Assembly: GCA_964539925.1 (NCBI GenBank)
Contig: CAZILB010000002.1
Coordinates: 1 to 64,000 of the forward strand
From: DP-20 sp964539925
GTDB taxonomy: Bacteria; Desulfobacterota; Binatia; UBA9968
DNA: 64,000 bases
Direction of reading: 5' to 3'
Positions 27,178-36,838 of the stretch are shown here, piece by piece. Position numbers and translations under genes: made by a program. Numbering within the stretch: the stretch's first letter is position 1; each line of letters begins with the position of its first letter. Below the pieces are notes generated by a model. It made no database searches, was not told where the DNA came from, and worked only from the letters and a program-made list of their open reading frames with translations.

Positions 27178-27465
27178 TCATCTTTGATTCTCTCCGCTGG
27201 CCGAGCCCCATAGTTTCGATAGCGCCCCGCGGCCGAGGCGCTTCCTCAATTCCTTCGCCGTGACTCGGTATTTAAAAGCCTTTTTACCGTCAATGAACAG
27301 CACCGGGACCTCGTCGCCGTATTTTGCTTGCAGCTCGGCGCTGCCGTCGACATCGATTTCCTCCAGATTCACTGGAATTTTCTCGGACGCTTGCCGGATC
27401 GCATGTTTCATAACTTCGCACAAACAGCAGTCCTTGCGCGAATAGAGAGTCAGATTCCGCGTCAT
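27178..27465 (-). CDS. glutaredoxin-like family protein
   Basis: 95 residues from ATG 27465. The thioredoxin-fold start LTLYSRKDCCLCEVMK carries a CxxC (CCLC, about residues 13-16), and the cis-Pro region reads VPVLFIDGK. It matches the DUF836/glutaredoxin-like group, small thiol-disulfide proteins of the cytoplasm. Its start overlaps the stop of the large AsmA-like gene (ATGA), so it is translationally coupled to it. A functional link is not established. Confidence 0.85.
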   Translation of the reverse strand: MTRNLTLYSRKDCCLCEVMKHAIRQASEKIPVNLEEIDVDGSAELQAKYGDEVPVLFIDGKKAFKYRVTAKELRKRLGRGALSKLWGSASGENQR

Positions 27466-30400
27466 TTTATCGGGCTCCCGGGAGGATCCTTGGCCGCTTG
27501 CTTCTTTTCGCCTTCGCCAATGCCGAGAATGTTTTTCGGGATGCCGAGAACGCTCCAAAACATTTCCGACAGGGTGCCCAGAGGCGCCGGTGTGATCGTC
27601 GGCTCATCGATCCGGCCGGTGATATTGAAGCTCGCGACCAGAAAGGAATTTTTGATCGCCGCAATACCCCGACCGAGGATGGGAATCTGATGGATGGCGG
27701 CATCGATGCCCGCGAACGGACGCACGGCCACGACGAAATTAATTTCATCGCGGGAAAGATCGATCTTGCCGGCCCCGGTCATGCGCAAATCGTCGCTGTC
27801 CACCAGGAGATTTTCCGTCGCAAATACCCCTTGAACAACCTTGAAGTCGCCGGTGATGCTGCGGAAACGAATACCGTCCTTGGTCAGATCGGGCAGTTGC
27901 AGAGTGAACCAACGCGACAAGTCGAGCAAATTAAGAATCTGTACCAGCAGGCGCATGCGCAGGATCGTGCCGTCTTCGATTCGGAGGTTGAAGACCCCGT
28001 TGATATTACTGGTTCGCTCGGCATCGTTTTTGCCTATGGTTTCCAGTTTGCCCCCGAAAAAGACTTTACCCGTCATCTCCGTGTTCGTCATGTTGAACCA
28101 ATGGAGAAAAGTTTCGATCGGCACCGCCTGAATCCTCGGGTCGGCGACCACCCCAAGCGTATCCGGCTTGTCGACGATGGTCGTCAGGCCGCGGATAATG
28201 CCGCCGCCCGAACGGGCGGAAAGGTTGGTCAGGCGCCACACCCGCCGGTCGATTGTTGCGTCGGTCTGAAGGTCGCTGAATTCAAAATTCTTGAGCCGGC
28301 CCTTGGCGATACTGATCCTTCCCAGCGCGTGGAGGTTGGCGTAGAACTCGCCGGCCTCCGGATCGATTTGCGAAATCAAGTAAGTCACGTCGAGGTTGGG
28401 TGCGGCGAAATCGAACAGCAACTGGGGCTTGGCCCCGTAACGCCATCGCCCGCTGGCGCTGGCGGGAAAGCCCGCGAGCAGCGCTTTTAAGTTCTGAAAA
28501 TCGATGCCCGTTTCGTCGATCTGGATCCGTCCGTTGAGTTCGCGCAGCGGCTGGAGCAAGGGTTCGACGCCCAGTTGCACGTTGACAAGATCCAGACCGC
28601 CCGTGAACCTGCGAGCCGCTTTATTTCGCAACGGCCCGCGGTAACGCACCGAGCCGCGCACAATCCCGGAATCCTGTAATGAACCGGTGTCCAGCAACAG
28701 ACTGGTGACGATGCCGGCGCGAACTCCGGTGGACTCGACGATCAAGTCGAAGGCGGCATCGTCCGAAGCATACCGGGTTAAAGAGAGCTGCGCTTGCACT
28801 GGAGATCCTCGGAGAAGCGCCCGGATCTTGTCTCCTTTAATCTCCTTGGGCGACACGCGGAATTCGCCTCTGATCCCGCTCAAGACATATTGGTTATAAC
28901 GCAAGCGGGCATTGTCGACAGCGACCTTGCCGTCGAATTGCGGCGGGGAGTCGCGCGCCGTCGTAATCGACAATTCCGCCTTTCCGCGCCCGCCGATCTC
29001 CTCGATCGAGGATACGAGCCGGGTGACCTGCGCCGGCAGCCACGGTTTCTCCAACTGCTCTCTCAGCTCCGCCAGATTGACATCGGCGGCGGCGTGCAAC
29101 TCGAGCTTGCCGCCGGCGGGCGCCGCGAAATCGTAACTCCCGTACATATCCGTGAAACGGGAGTCGCCAAGGTTTCCTTTCAGATCTTCAAACTTTAAGA
29201 CGCCGCCTTTGAGTGAAACGCGCCCCTCCATCCCGTGCAGCGGCAATGGATCATCGACCGGCAGCTTCACAGCGACGTTGCGAATCTCGGCGTCGAACCA
29301 TATCTGTTTGCCGGCGCCGGATTCGGCCAGTCGCCGCACTTCGCTAAGCCGGGCGCGAACTCCGGCTCTTTTAATCTCAACATGGCCGGCCTCCACGGCG
29401 TCGATCGCCCGTTCCAGCCGCAGCGACTGAGCGATTTTCACAGGCAAATATTGACGCAGGGCCAAGATCGGCGCCGAGAGCGCAATGAATTGGAGATCGT
29501 AATCCGGATTGTCGCTGTCCAACGAGCGTACGTCGCCTTGCAATAAGAATTTTAATTCTCCGGAGCGGAAATCGATGCGCCTCATCTGCAAGCGCTGCCG
29601 GCTCCAATCAATCTCGAACATGGCGCGTGCGTCCGCCCGGGAAATGGGCGCGCGCAACAGCTCCGGGGCGTCGACGGAAACCTGTTTGAACTCGATGTCG
29701 CCCCTGAGGCGCATTTGCCGGTTGGGCTGACCGTCCAAGTGGACGCGCTGGGCAATGTGGCCCGAAATCGATTGAATCGGCACCCCGAGCCCCACATGCT
29801 TCTTCAAAAGCGTCGCGGGAAATTCCACCAGTTCCAAGTCCGCAATCCAGCGCGCCTCGCGAAGCTCCAGAACTTCCTCGGGAAACAAAAGGCGGCCGTC
29901 GGCCTTGACGTTCATTCTGTCGCCGTCTTTCTCAACCACGCCTCTGAAGGAGAATTCCAATGCGGCGGCGAACTCCGGTGCGCCGCGCCGCAGGGCATCT
30001 TGCATGAAGACACGCAGTCTTTCGCCCCGCGCACGCTCCAGGTTAAAGTTGGCATTCCGAAGCCGCCAAGTGCCGCGGTTCATGGAGGGCCGTGCATCGG
30101 TGTACTCGATCTCTCCGCTCTGGACTCTCACCGACCGAAGGTCGAGTTGGAATTCGCGGCCTTGTTCCTTTAAAAGAGGCTGATTCAGCAGCGTGTCGAG
30201 CAGCGGAATTCGCCCGTCCTGGTCGGAGGCGAATTGGGCGACGGGCTTTTGCAAGCGAACTTCATAAAAGATCACCCTCCGTTCCAAGAGCGGCCTGAGA
30301 GCGACTCGCGCCGTAACGCTCTCCGCCGTGATTACAGGCACCGTCGCGCCAGGTTCCGAGATGGCGAGACGGTGGAACACAAGACCGGTGATCCAACCGA

Positions 30401-30578
30401 TCTCCAGCTCCGCTTCACCAAGCTCCACTTTCAACGCGGTGTGCTTTTCGAGTTCATCGATCAGAAAGCGGCGAAACTCCCCGACGCGAATCAGGTGGTA
30501 GAACGCCAGGCTTGCCACGATAAAAAGGAGAATCAGTGTGGCGGTCGCAAAACCAACGAGCTTGAAAACTCTTCTCAT
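27462..30578 (-). CDS. AsmA-like/DUF3971 (YhdP-type) envelope protein
   Basis: 1038 residues. One N-terminal membrane anchor (ATLILLFIVASLAFYHLI) precedes a very long periplasmic region of repeated beta-strand character with DUF3971 in the middle and an AsmA-like C-terminal domain. In Enterobacteria YhdP, TamB and YdbH bridge the inner and outer membranes and carry phospholipids outward; here that role is by family similarity only. The length fits the smaller members of the group. A 443-nt divergent region separates it from the HTH gene. Confidence 0.8.
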   Translation of the reverse strand: MRRVFKLVGFATATLILLFIVASLAFYHLIRVGEFRRFLIDELEKHTALKVELGEAELEIGWITGLVFHRLAISEPGATVPVITAESVTARVALRPLLERRVIFYEVRLQKPVAQFASDQDGRIPLLDTLLNQPLLKEQGREFQLDLRSVRVQSGEIEYTDARPSMNRGTWRLRNANFNLERARGERLRVFMQDALRRGAPEFAAALEFSFRGVVEKDGDRMNVKADGRLLFPEEVLELREARWIADLELVEFPATLLKKHVGLGVPIQSISGHIAQRVHLDGQPNRQMRLRGDIEFKQVSVDAPELLRAPISRADARAMFEIDWSRQRLQMRRIDFRSGELKFLLQGDVRSLDSDNPDYDLQFIALSAPILALRQYLPVKIAQSLRLERAIDAVEAGHVEIKRAGVRARLSEVRRLAESGAGKQIWFDAEIRNVAVKLPVDDPLPLHGMEGRVSLKGGVLKFEDLKGNLGDSRFTDMYGSYDFAAPAGGKLELHAAADVNLAELREQLEKPWLPAQVTRLVSSIEEIGGRGKAELSITTARDSPPQFDGKVAVDNARLRYNQYVLSGIRGEFRVSPKEIKGDKIRALLRGSPVQAQLSLTRYASDDAAFDLIVESTGVRAGIVTSLLLDTGSLQDSGIVRGSVRYRGPLRNKAARRFTGGLDLVNVQLGVEPLLQPLRELNGRIQIDETGIDFQNLKALLAGFPASASGRWRYGAKPQLLFDFAAPNLDVTYLISQIDPEAGEFYANLHALGRISIAKGRLKNFEFSDLQTDATIDRRVWRLTNLSARSGGGIIRGLTTIVDKPDTLGVVADPRIQAVPIETFLHWFNMTNTEMTGKVFFGGKLETIGKNDAERTSNINGVFNLRIEDGTILRMRLLVQILNLLDLSRWFTLQLPDLTKDGIRFRSITGDFKVVQGVFATENLLVDSDDLRMTGAGKIDLSRDEINFVVAVRPFAGIDAAIHQIPILGRGIAAIKNSFLVASFNITGRIDEPTITPAPLGTLSEMFWSVLGIPKNILGIGEGEKKQAAKDPPGSPIK

Positions 30579-31021
30579 GACAAGCGCGATCGGCGTGGGC
30601 TGCCGGATGAAGTCGGCCTGAATCGGGATCCCTATGGAGAAATGAGGGCTTTTGAGTCATGCTAGAGGAAGTTCCTGGAACACGCAAGGGTTGGACGGAA
30701 CCGAAAGTTTCACTGCAGCGCAACTTCGCCGCGGGTCCGTTGGCGCCGGACAAGCAAACATGGCATACAACAAAGCCTGGCCGGGAGCCTGGAAAGCCGC
30801 GAAATTACTGCGGACCGGCAAAACCAGCGGGCGAAATCGAAGACCATTTTCACGCCCCCGCAATCGAGCCATAAAGTCCAGCCGCGCGCGGCCTTGGCGC
30901 GGCTTGGTGATTTCTGGATATCGTCCTTCGGCGTATTCTCGCCTTGACAGGCGATAGTGAACTTGTTAGATAAAACGAACTTTTGACTTACTCGAAACGG
31001 GGTTTTGTCCGGGGGGGTTGC
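30579..31021. other. divergent intergenic region
   Basis: 443 bases between the start of the AsmA-like gene (leftward) and the HTH gene (rightward). No frame on either strand has a credible protein. The right end contains a promoter-like pair (30944-30972). The rest must hold the promoter of the leftward gene, but I cannot point to it. Confidence 0.5.
30944..30972 (+). promoter_or_regulatory. sigma70-type promoter candidate for the HTH gene
   Basis: A perfect TTGACA (30944-30949), a 17-nt spacer and TAGATA (30967-30972, 3 of 6 to TATAAT). Transcription would begin near 30979, leaving a 5' leader of about 43 nt before the HTH start at 31022. Confidence 0.45.
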
Positions 31022-31216
31022 ATGTTGGAACGAGAAGAGGAGTTACTCAACAGTAAGCAGGTCGCGGTGATTCTGGACATGAGCCCGGACACCGTGAATG
31101 AGTTCGCCCGCAAGAACATTCTGCCCGCCTTCAAAAAGGGCAAGCAATGGCGCTTTCGAAAGCGCGATATTTCAGTATTTTACAAAAAACAACCGAAGGA
31201 TATTCGAGACGCGTAG
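31022..31216 (+). CDS. small excisionase/MerR-type helix-turn-helix protein
   Basis: 64 residues from ATG 31022. Residues 8-60 form an HTH_17-type winged helix: LLNSKQVAVILDMSPDTVN, then LPAFKKGKQWRFRKRDISVFY. Such stand-alone domains bind DNA as regulators or, in mobile elements, as excisionases. No integrase is nearby, so a regulator is more likely. It ends 26 nt before the PmtA-like gene on the same strand and probably shares its transcript. Target genes are unknown. Confidence 0.8.
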   Translation: MLEREEELLNSKQVAVILDMSPDTVNEFARKNILPAFKKGKQWRFRKRDISVFYKKQPKDIRDA

Positions 31217-31242
31217 CTTGCGCGCCTGGTTTGGAGCGTGAA

Positions 31243-31890
31243 ATGGCGGACATCGAGGCGCACGAGAGCAAACTTTACTCCGAGTTTGCACCTCTATACG
31301 ATAAAGTTTTCGGAAAGATTTTCTACAATCGTTTAGAACGAGTCATAGAAGACTTGAATATCCCCCCGGGCGCCAAGGTTCTCGAAGTGGGCGCCGGGAC
31401 CGGCACTTCTTTTCCCGCCTATCCGAACCACTGCGAAATTACCGGCATCGACCTTGCCCCGGATATGCTGGCGCGGGCCCGCAAAAAAATCGAGGAAAAC
31501 AGCTGGAGTCATCTCCAAGTCATGGAGATGAACGCCCTGGCACTTGAATTCCCTGATAACACCTTCGACTACGTCATGGCGTTCCATGTAGTTACGGTGG
31601 TTCCAGATCCGGTGCGCATGATCGTCGAAGCGCAACGCGTATGTAAACCCGGTGGAAAAATTGTCATCGTCAATCACTTCACCAGCGACAGGCGGATTTT
31701 GGGTACCATAACCCAAGCCTTCGACCCCGTCACGCGCTGGCTCGGCTGGCGCACGGATCTCAAACTCAAGCCTTTTATCAAGGCCGCCGACCTAACGGTC
31801 GAGAAGCGATACAAACTCAACAAAACTTCGCTCTACACGGTATTGCTCTGCGGCAAAGAGCAAAAAAACGGTTATCACGCTGCGTCCTAG
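31243..31890 (+). CDS. pmtA: class I SAM methyltransferase, PmtA-like (phosphatidylethanolamine N-methyltransferase)
   Basis: 215 residues from ATG 31243 (GGAG site). SAM motif I is VLEVGAGTGTSFPAYP, followed by GIDLAPDMLARARKK and the post-motif region VVPDPVRMIVEAQRVCKPGGK and IVNHF. The sequence pattern, especially VNHF and VVPDP, matches the Rhodobacter-type PmtA family that methylates phosphatidylethanolamine towards phosphatidylcholine. The assignment within the large methyltransferase superfamily is moderate. It follows a small HTH gene. Confidence 0.72.
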   Translation: MADIEAHESKLYSEFAPLYDKVFGKIFYNRLERVIEDLNIPPGAKVLEVGAGTGTSFPAYPNHCEITGIDLAPDMLARARKKIEENSWSHLQVMEMNALALEFPDNTFDYVMAFHVVTVVPDPVRMIVEAQRVCKPGGKIVIVNHFTSDRRILGTITQAFDPVTRWLGWRTDLKLKPFIKAADLTVEKRYKLNKTSLYTVLLCGKEQKNGYHAAS

Positions 31891-32044
31891 CCGTAACTCT
31901 TTTGTTCGGTGGTGGTTCGTGCACCGGGTGAAACGATTCTCGCGCTGAGCCAAAATTTCAGATGGATATCCCGCCCGATACGCGCCAGCGCGTCAAAAGC
32001 ACTAGGGCGCGAGGTCGGCTTGACCCGAGGCAGACGAAGAGGCT

Positions 32045-32251
32045 TCAGGACCGAGGCAAGTCTTTTGAGGGGTCCTTTTTTGCTTCCCTGTTGTTGTCGT
32101 CGTCGTCATCGGCTCCGCCAGTTACACCCTTCTTAAAATCTCGGATCGCTTTGCCGAGTCCGCTGCCGATTTGCGGCAGCTTGCTCGGGCCAAAAATCAC
32201 CAAGGCGATCACTAAGATCACCAGCAGTTCCGGAACTCCGAGACCAAACAT
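32045..32251 (-). CDS. tatA: Sec-independent translocase TatA
   Basis: 68 residues. N-terminal membrane helix (LLVILVIALVIFGPSKLPQIG) with the conserved FGPSKLP hinge, then the amphipathic helix GSGLGKAIRDFKKG and an acidic tail (DDDDD). TatA polymerises to form the path for folded proteins with twin-arginine signals. It lies 8 nt after htrA on the same strand. tatB and tatC are not in the window. Confidence 0.95.
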   Translation of the reverse strand: MFGLGVPELLVILVIALVIFGPSKLPQIGSGLGKAIRDFKKGVTGGADDDDDNNREAKKDPSKDLPRS

Positions 32252-32259
32252 GTTTCCTC

Positions 32260-33693
32260 CTAGCCTTTGCGCCGCACAGCAAAGAATACCGCGTTCTCGC
32301 CGCGCTGCACAAGCAGCAATACGCGGTCGCCACGCCGTCCCTGGCGCGTGGCGCGCTCGAATTCCTTAATGTTGTTGACTGGCCGCTGATTGACTTCGCG
32401 GATCACATCCGCCGGCTCGATTCCTACCAAATCCGCCGGACTGCCGGGTTGGACTTCGACAACCAAGACCCCCTTCACCGAAGTGAGCCCGAGGCGGCGC
32501 GCCGCCTCGGGAGTGATACGTTGGACCCTGAGCCCGAGTTCCGGTTCGCGCGTTTCAGTCTGCAGGCTGCCGTCATTATCGTCGGGCAGCTCGCCGATTT
32601 TAACCGCGACGATTTGCTCTTTTTTATCCCGCTGGAGCTTTAGCGTGACTTTCTGGCCCGGCGGCGTGTCGGCGATCACAACGGGGAATTCGTGGCTTTT
32701 GGGCACCGATTTGCCGTTAAACTCGATGATGATATCCCCTACCTTAACACCGGCTTCGGCGGCCGGGCTTTTCTCGGCAACCTCCGTCACCAAGGCGACT
32801 TCCGGGGGATACCTCGCGAGACCCAACGACGCCGCCATCGGCGGCGCAACGTCCTGCACCCGCACGCCCAACCAACCGCGCACCACACGGCCATGCTTGC
32901 GCAGATGGTCAACGACCTTCTTTGCCAGATCGATAGGGATCGCAAAGCCGATACCGACGTTACCACCGGATTGACTGAAGATCGCCGTGTTCACGCCTAC
33001 GACCTCGCCGTCGGCGTTAATCAAGGGGCCGCCGCTGTTGCCGGGATTGATCGAGGCATCGGTTTGAATGAAATTTTCATACGGCCCTGCGCCAATCACG
33101 CGTCCCTTGGCGCTCACGATGCCCGCCGTAACCGTACGCTCGAGGCCGAAGGGATTGCCGATCGCCATGACCCAATCGCCGACGTCCAGTTGGGCTGAAC
33201 TTCCAAGCTTCGCAAACGGCAATTGACCGCCCGATTTCCGTATTTTGATCAAGGCAAGATCGGTGCGATCATCCTTGCCGATGAGCCGCGCCTCATACTC
33301 GCTCTGATCTGCCAATTTCACTTTGATCAAGTCGGCGCTGCGCACTACGTGATAATTCGTCAAGATTTCCCCGTCCGGGCTGATCAGAATGCCCGACCCC
33401 AGGCTGCGTTGAGTGCTTTCTCGTGGTGACGCTTCGCCGAAAAAGCGACTGAAGAAATCCTCGATAGGGTCGTTTGAACCCGACCTCGCCGCGCGCTGCG
33501 AGGAGGTCGAGATGTTGACCACCACCGGCATCGTTTTCTTGGCCACAGCGGCAAAGGACGGCGGCCGCCCCGCGTCCAGCGCGCTAAGGCTCGCGGACTC
33601 CACACGCAAAGCCATCGGCATCGAGAGTGCGAGAATAATCGCTCCATTGCGGATGAAAGCTTTTGAGGTTGTCCACCTGCCGTTGTGTTTCAT
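32260..33693 (-). CDS. HtrA/DegP family serine protease
   Basis: 477 residues from ATG 33693. An N-terminal signal-like helix (IILALSMPMALRVESA) sends it to the periplasm. The trypsin-like domain has His in NYHVV, Asp in DRTDLALIK and Ser in GNSGGPL, all intact. Two PDZ domains follow (about 255-340 and 385-470). DegP-type proteases degrade and refold envelope proteins under stress. It is probably co-transcribed with tatA. Its start is divergent from mgtE with 152 nt between. Confidence 0.95.
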   Translation of the reverse strand: MKHNGRWTTSKAFIRNGAIILALSMPMALRVESASLSALDAGRPPSFAAVAKKTMPVVVNISTSSQRAARSGSNDPIEDFFSRFFGEASPRESTQRSLGSGILISPDGEILTNYHVVRSADLIKVKLADQSEYEARLIGKDDRTDLALIKIRKSGGQLPFAKLGSSAQLDVGDWVMAIGNPFGLERTVTAGIVSAKGRVIGAGPYENFIQTDASINPGNSGGPLINADGEVVGVNTAIFSQSGGNVGIGFAIPIDLAKKVVDHLRKHGRVVRGWLGVRVQDVAPPMAASLGLARYPPEVALVTEVAEKSPAAEAGVKVGDIIIEFNGKSVPKSHEFPVVIADTPPGQKVTLKLQRDKKEQIVAVKIGELPDDNDGSLQTETREPELGLRVQRITPEAARRLGLTSVKGVLVVEVQPGSPADLVGIEPADVIREVNQRPVNNIKEFERATRQGRRGDRVLLLVQRGENAVFFAVRRKG

Positions 33694-33845
33694 GAGTAAT
33701 GATCTTCGCTCCGGCCACACCCGGCTCGACGGCAGCATAGCAAATTTGCCCTCCGTAATTAAACCCTGCGATTTTTTGGCCACTTTGGTTGCAAATGGAC
33801 CGATACGCCGCTAAGAGATAACGAGTTTTTGCCAAAATATGAGCC

Positions 33846-35198
33846 ATGAAGCCGACTCCCATCGATTACGATACGGTTCGCGAGATGCTCCGTACGGCGA
33901 CGCCGGACCGCGTGCTCCGATTTATCGGCAAGAGCCATCCCGCCGACATCGCCCTATTGTTCAAAGGGCTGGAATCGGCGGAAATCCGCCAGTTGTTCGA
34001 TATTTTGTTCTCTTCGCGGCGCGCTGAAAAAACCCTGAAAGAGCTGCCGCCGGATCTGCTGCCGGATATTCTGACGCTGATCGATGATGAAAAAATCGGT
34101 CGGTTGATCGTCCGCGCCGACCCCGACGACGGCGTCTTATTCATCGACAGTCTCCCCGAAGAGCGCCGCGAACGCATCCTCGCCCTGCTCGATCCCGAAC
34201 GCCAGGCCGCCGTGCGCGAAATCATCAACTACCCCGAAGGCACGGTGGGGCGCATAATGACCACCGAACTCATGGCCCTGTCACCCGATACCACGGCCCA
34301 AGGCGCCATCGACAAAATCCGCGAGCGGGGCCAACTCGAGAGTTTTTTTTACCTCTACGTCGTTGACGGTGAAGGCAAATTGATCGGAGTGGTACCCATC
34401 CGCAACCTCGTCATCGCCCCGCCCCATCGGACGCTTCAGGAAATGATGATCGCGGACCCGATCAAGGGCAATGTCTTTATGGACCAGGAAGAAGCGGCTC
34501 GCGTGGTGGCGAAATATGAATTGCTGGCGCTGCCGATCGTCGACGAAGCCGGCCACCTGGAGGGCATCATCACCGTCGATGACGTCATCGACATCATCAA
34601 CGAGGAAAGCACCGAGGACATGTACAAGATGGTCGGTTTGGCCGAGGAGGACCGCGTCTTCACGCCGGTCTCGCGCTCGGTGCGTATGCGCCTGCCCTGG
34701 ACGGTGTTGAATCTGATCACCGCCACACTGGCCGCCTCGGTGGTCGGCTTTTTCGAAGGCACCTTGCAAGAAATTATCGCCCTGGTCACGTTCATGCCGG
34801 TGGTCGCGGGCGTCGGCGGCAACGGCGCGACGCAAACCGCTACCGTCATTATCCGCGCCATCGCTCTGGGGGAGCTTGAATTTGCTTCGGCCTGGAAAGC
34901 GGTGGTCAAACAGGTACTGGTCAATATCTCGATCGCGCTGGCCGCCGGTGCGCTGATCGGGGTCGCGGCGATCATTTGGAAGGGTAATCCCTTTCTCGGC
35001 CTGGTGCTGGCCAGCGCAATGATCTGCAATCTCGGTTTGATGGCCGGCTTCGCCGGCGCGGTGATTCCGTTGATGCTCAAATCGTTGAAGTTCGACCCGG
35101 CGCTCGGCTCCGGCATCATCGTCACGGGGCTTACCGACGCCTTCGGGTTTTTCTCTTTTCTCGGCCTGGCGACGATCTTTCGCAGCTATTTGATTTAG
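33846..35198 (+). CDS. mgtE: magnesium transporter MgtE
   Basis: 450 residues. The superhelical N domain occupies about 1-130 and two CBS domains about 130-255 (MTTELMALSPDTTAQGAIDKI; VDEAGHLEGIITVDDVID). Five membrane helices follow, with the selectivity-region motif FMPVVAGVGGNGATQT and the later PLMLKSLKFDPALGSG. It is a Mg2+-gated channel of the inner membrane. The 152-nt upstream region shows no M-box-like structure that I can recognise. Confidence 0.95.
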   Translation: MKPTPIDYDTVREMLRTATPDRVLRFIGKSHPADIALLFKGLESAEIRQLFDILFSSRRAEKTLKELPPDLLPDILTLIDDEKIGRLIVRADPDDGVLFIDSLPEERRERILALLDPERQAAVREIINYPEGTVGRIMTTELMALSPDTTAQGAIDKIRERGQLESFFYLYVVDGEGKLIGVVPIRNLVIAPPHRTLQEMMIADPIKGNVFMDQEEAARVVAKYELLALPIVDEAGHLEGIITVDDVIDIINEESTEDMYKMVGLAEEDRVFTPVSRSVRMRLPWTVLNLITATLAASVVGFFEGTLQEIIALVTFMPVVAGVGGNGATQTATVIIRAIALGELEFASAWKAVVKQVLVNISIALAAGALIGVAAIIWKGNPFLGLVLASAMICNLGLMAGFAGAVIPLMLKSLKFDPALGSGIIVTGLTDAFGFFSFLGLATIFRSYLI

Positions 35199-35210
35199 CC
35201 TGAACGATGT

Positions 35211-36170
35211 TCAGGTTGCTGGGACGGGCTTGGGGCTTTTCTGCAGCAGAAATACGATGCCTCCGACCAAACTATTCACGGCAACGATCAGAAACAACAA
35301 GAGTCCGAAGGCGATACCCGTTTCCTTGCCGATACCGATCACGGAAAGCAAGTAAAGATAGCCTCCCTCGCGCAACCCCAGTCCGCTCACACTGATCGGA
35401 ATCGCGGCAAAAGTGCCGACCAACGGATAGACGATAAGGCAGAAAGAAAACGGCAATTCGATACCGAGCGCGCGGCCCAAAACCACATGCATGCCGGCTT
35501 GAACCAAGTGGACCAGCAGCGACAGCAGTACTCCCTCGACCAGAGCACGGGGTTGCAATCGATAGCTTCTGAACGCCAGACGCAATTTGACGGCGAGCGG
35601 ATGGCCGTCCTCCGGTAGAACGCGCCTGAGGAGCGGCGTCGATAAAACCCCAACCGCGAGCGCCAACGCAAACAGCAAGGTCACCTTGCGAACGGCCGGC
35701 GGCACGGCGTATTCGGAAAAGAGCAGAATCCCCGCGGCACCGAGCCAGACCAGCACCACCATGCCGATGGCCCGGTCCATCAACACCGACATGGCCGCAT
35801 GGACGGTCGCCACCGCGCGTCCGTTGGCCTGCGCCTCCTCGTCCCGCACCAGATAGTAAACCCGGCTGACATCCCCGCCTACGGTGCTGGGCGCAAACAG
35901 ATTGAAAAACATGCCGATCCAATAGTAACGCGCCATGGCGGCAAACGGCGTGCGAATACCCAGCGGCCGGGCGAGAACCGTCCAGCGCACCGCGCTGATT
36001 CCTTGCGAAACAAAATAGATCGCAAGGACGAGCGCAATGTATGAAAAATCCGCCGATTTGAAAGTACGGATGAAACTTTCGAAATCAACACGGGACAAGA
36101 AATAGGTGAGCAACCCTGCGCTGACAAGCAGCTTGAGAAAGAAAACGACGACGGGCTTGGCCGGTTTCAT
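35211..36170 (-). CDS. lysylphosphatidylglycerol synthase TM-domain/flippase-like protein (UPF0104)
   Basis: A 319-residue membrane protein with about eight helices and no soluble domain. Segments ISAVRWTVLARPLG, RYYWIGMFFNLFAPSTVGGDVSRVYY and SVSGLGLREGGYL match the AglD/MprF-flippase-like group. These are thought to flip lipids. Its start overlaps the purN stop by 4 nt, so it is coupled to purMN. The MprF synthase domain is missing, which is usual for this subfamily. Confidence 0.85.
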   Translation of the reverse strand: MKPAKPVVVFFLKLLVSAGLLTYFLSRVDFESFIRTFKSADFSYIALVLAIYFVSQGISAVRWTVLARPLGIRTPFAAMARYYWIGMFFNLFAPSTVGGDVSRVYYLVRDEEAQANGRAVATVHAAMSVLMDRAIGMVVLVWLGAAGILLFSEYAVPPAVRKVTLLFALALAVGVLSTPLLRRVLPEDGHPLAVKLRLAFRSYRLQPRALVEGVLLSLLVHLVQAGMHVVLGRALGIELPFSFCLIVYPLVGTFAAIPISVSGLGLREGGYLYLLSVIGIGKETGIAFGLLLFLIVAVNSLVGGIVFLLQKSPKPVPAT

Positions 36171-36829
36171 TCTTCGATGGGCGGTTGGACGAGCGCTTGA
36201 GTTTCGTCTTTCGCCACGTCGTCCACCAAAACCTTACGGCCGGCAACCGTGAGCCTGCCCTCGGCGTAGAGCTGGATCGCCCGTGGATAGATGCGGTGCT
36301 CTTGCTTGAGAATTCTCACTATGAGGCTGGCTTCGGTGTCGTCGGAAAAGACCGGCACCACCGCTTGGATGATGATCGGCCCTTCGTCGCATTCCTCGTT
36401 GACAAAATGCACCGTACAGCCGGCGAAGCGTACGCCATGCTCCACGGCTTTCTTCTGCACGTGCAAACCGGGGAAGGAAGGCAAGAGCGCCGGGTGGATG
36501 TTCATGATTCGGTTCGAATAAGCCTTGATGAAAACCGGCGACAGCAGACGCATGAAGCCCGCGAGCACGACCAACTCCACGCCGCGGCTGCGGAGCCGAT
36601 CCACCACGGCTTGATCGTAAGCTTCCCGGCTCGAAAAGGCCTTGTGGTCCAATACTTCGACGGCAATTCCATGCTTCCTGGCGCGTACCAGACCGTGGGC
36701 ATCCCCTTTGTTGCTCAGCACGACCTCAATTTTGGCGTCCAGTTTTCCTGCTTCGATGGCATCGATGATCGCTTGCAGATTCGTGCCGCTGCCCGAAATC
36801 AGAACGCCGATCGGAACTTGTCTTGCCAT
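36167..36829 (-). CDS. purN: phosphoribosylglycinamide formyltransferase PurN
   Basis: 220 residues. N-terminal ISGSGTNLQAIIDA binds the phosphate. The catalytic triad is seen as Asn and His in NIHPALLPSFPGLH and Asp in VNEECDEGPII. It transfers formyl from 10-formyl-THF to GAR in purine synthesis. It follows purM by 9 nt. The C-terminal 15 residues (DETQALVQPPIEE) overrun the usual family end. Confidence 0.96.
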   Translation of the reverse strand: MARQVPIGVLISGSGTNLQAIIDAIEAGKLDAKIEVVLSNKGDAHGLVRARKHGIAVEVLDHKAFSSREAYDQAVVDRLRSRGVELVVLAGFMRLLSPVFIKAYSNRIMNIHPALLPSFPGLHVQKKAVEHGVRFAGCTVHFVNEECDEGPIIIQAVVPVFSDDTEASLIVRILKQEHRIYPRAIQLYAEGRLTVAGRKVLVDDVAKDETQALVQPPIEE

Positions 36830-36838
36830 GGTCTGGTT

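Noticed and set aside
27498..28490. A 330-codon plus-strand frame
   Set aside because: Opposite the AsmA-like gene, which has a membrane anchor and coherent domain order; the plus-strand product has no recognisable features.
31022..31216. Excisionase of a mobile element
   Set aside because: The HTH type fits, but there is no integrase, transposase or repeat boundary around it.
32047..32082. Terminator for the pmtA-like gene (AGGACC...GGTCCT then T run)
   Set aside because: It lies inside the 3' end of tatA, about 150 nt from the methyltransferase stop, with a loop near 18 nt; too weak to list as a feature.
33694..33845. Mg2+ riboswitch (M-box) before mgtE
   Set aside because: Only 152 nt separate htrA and mgtE, and I see no paired core resembling an M-box.
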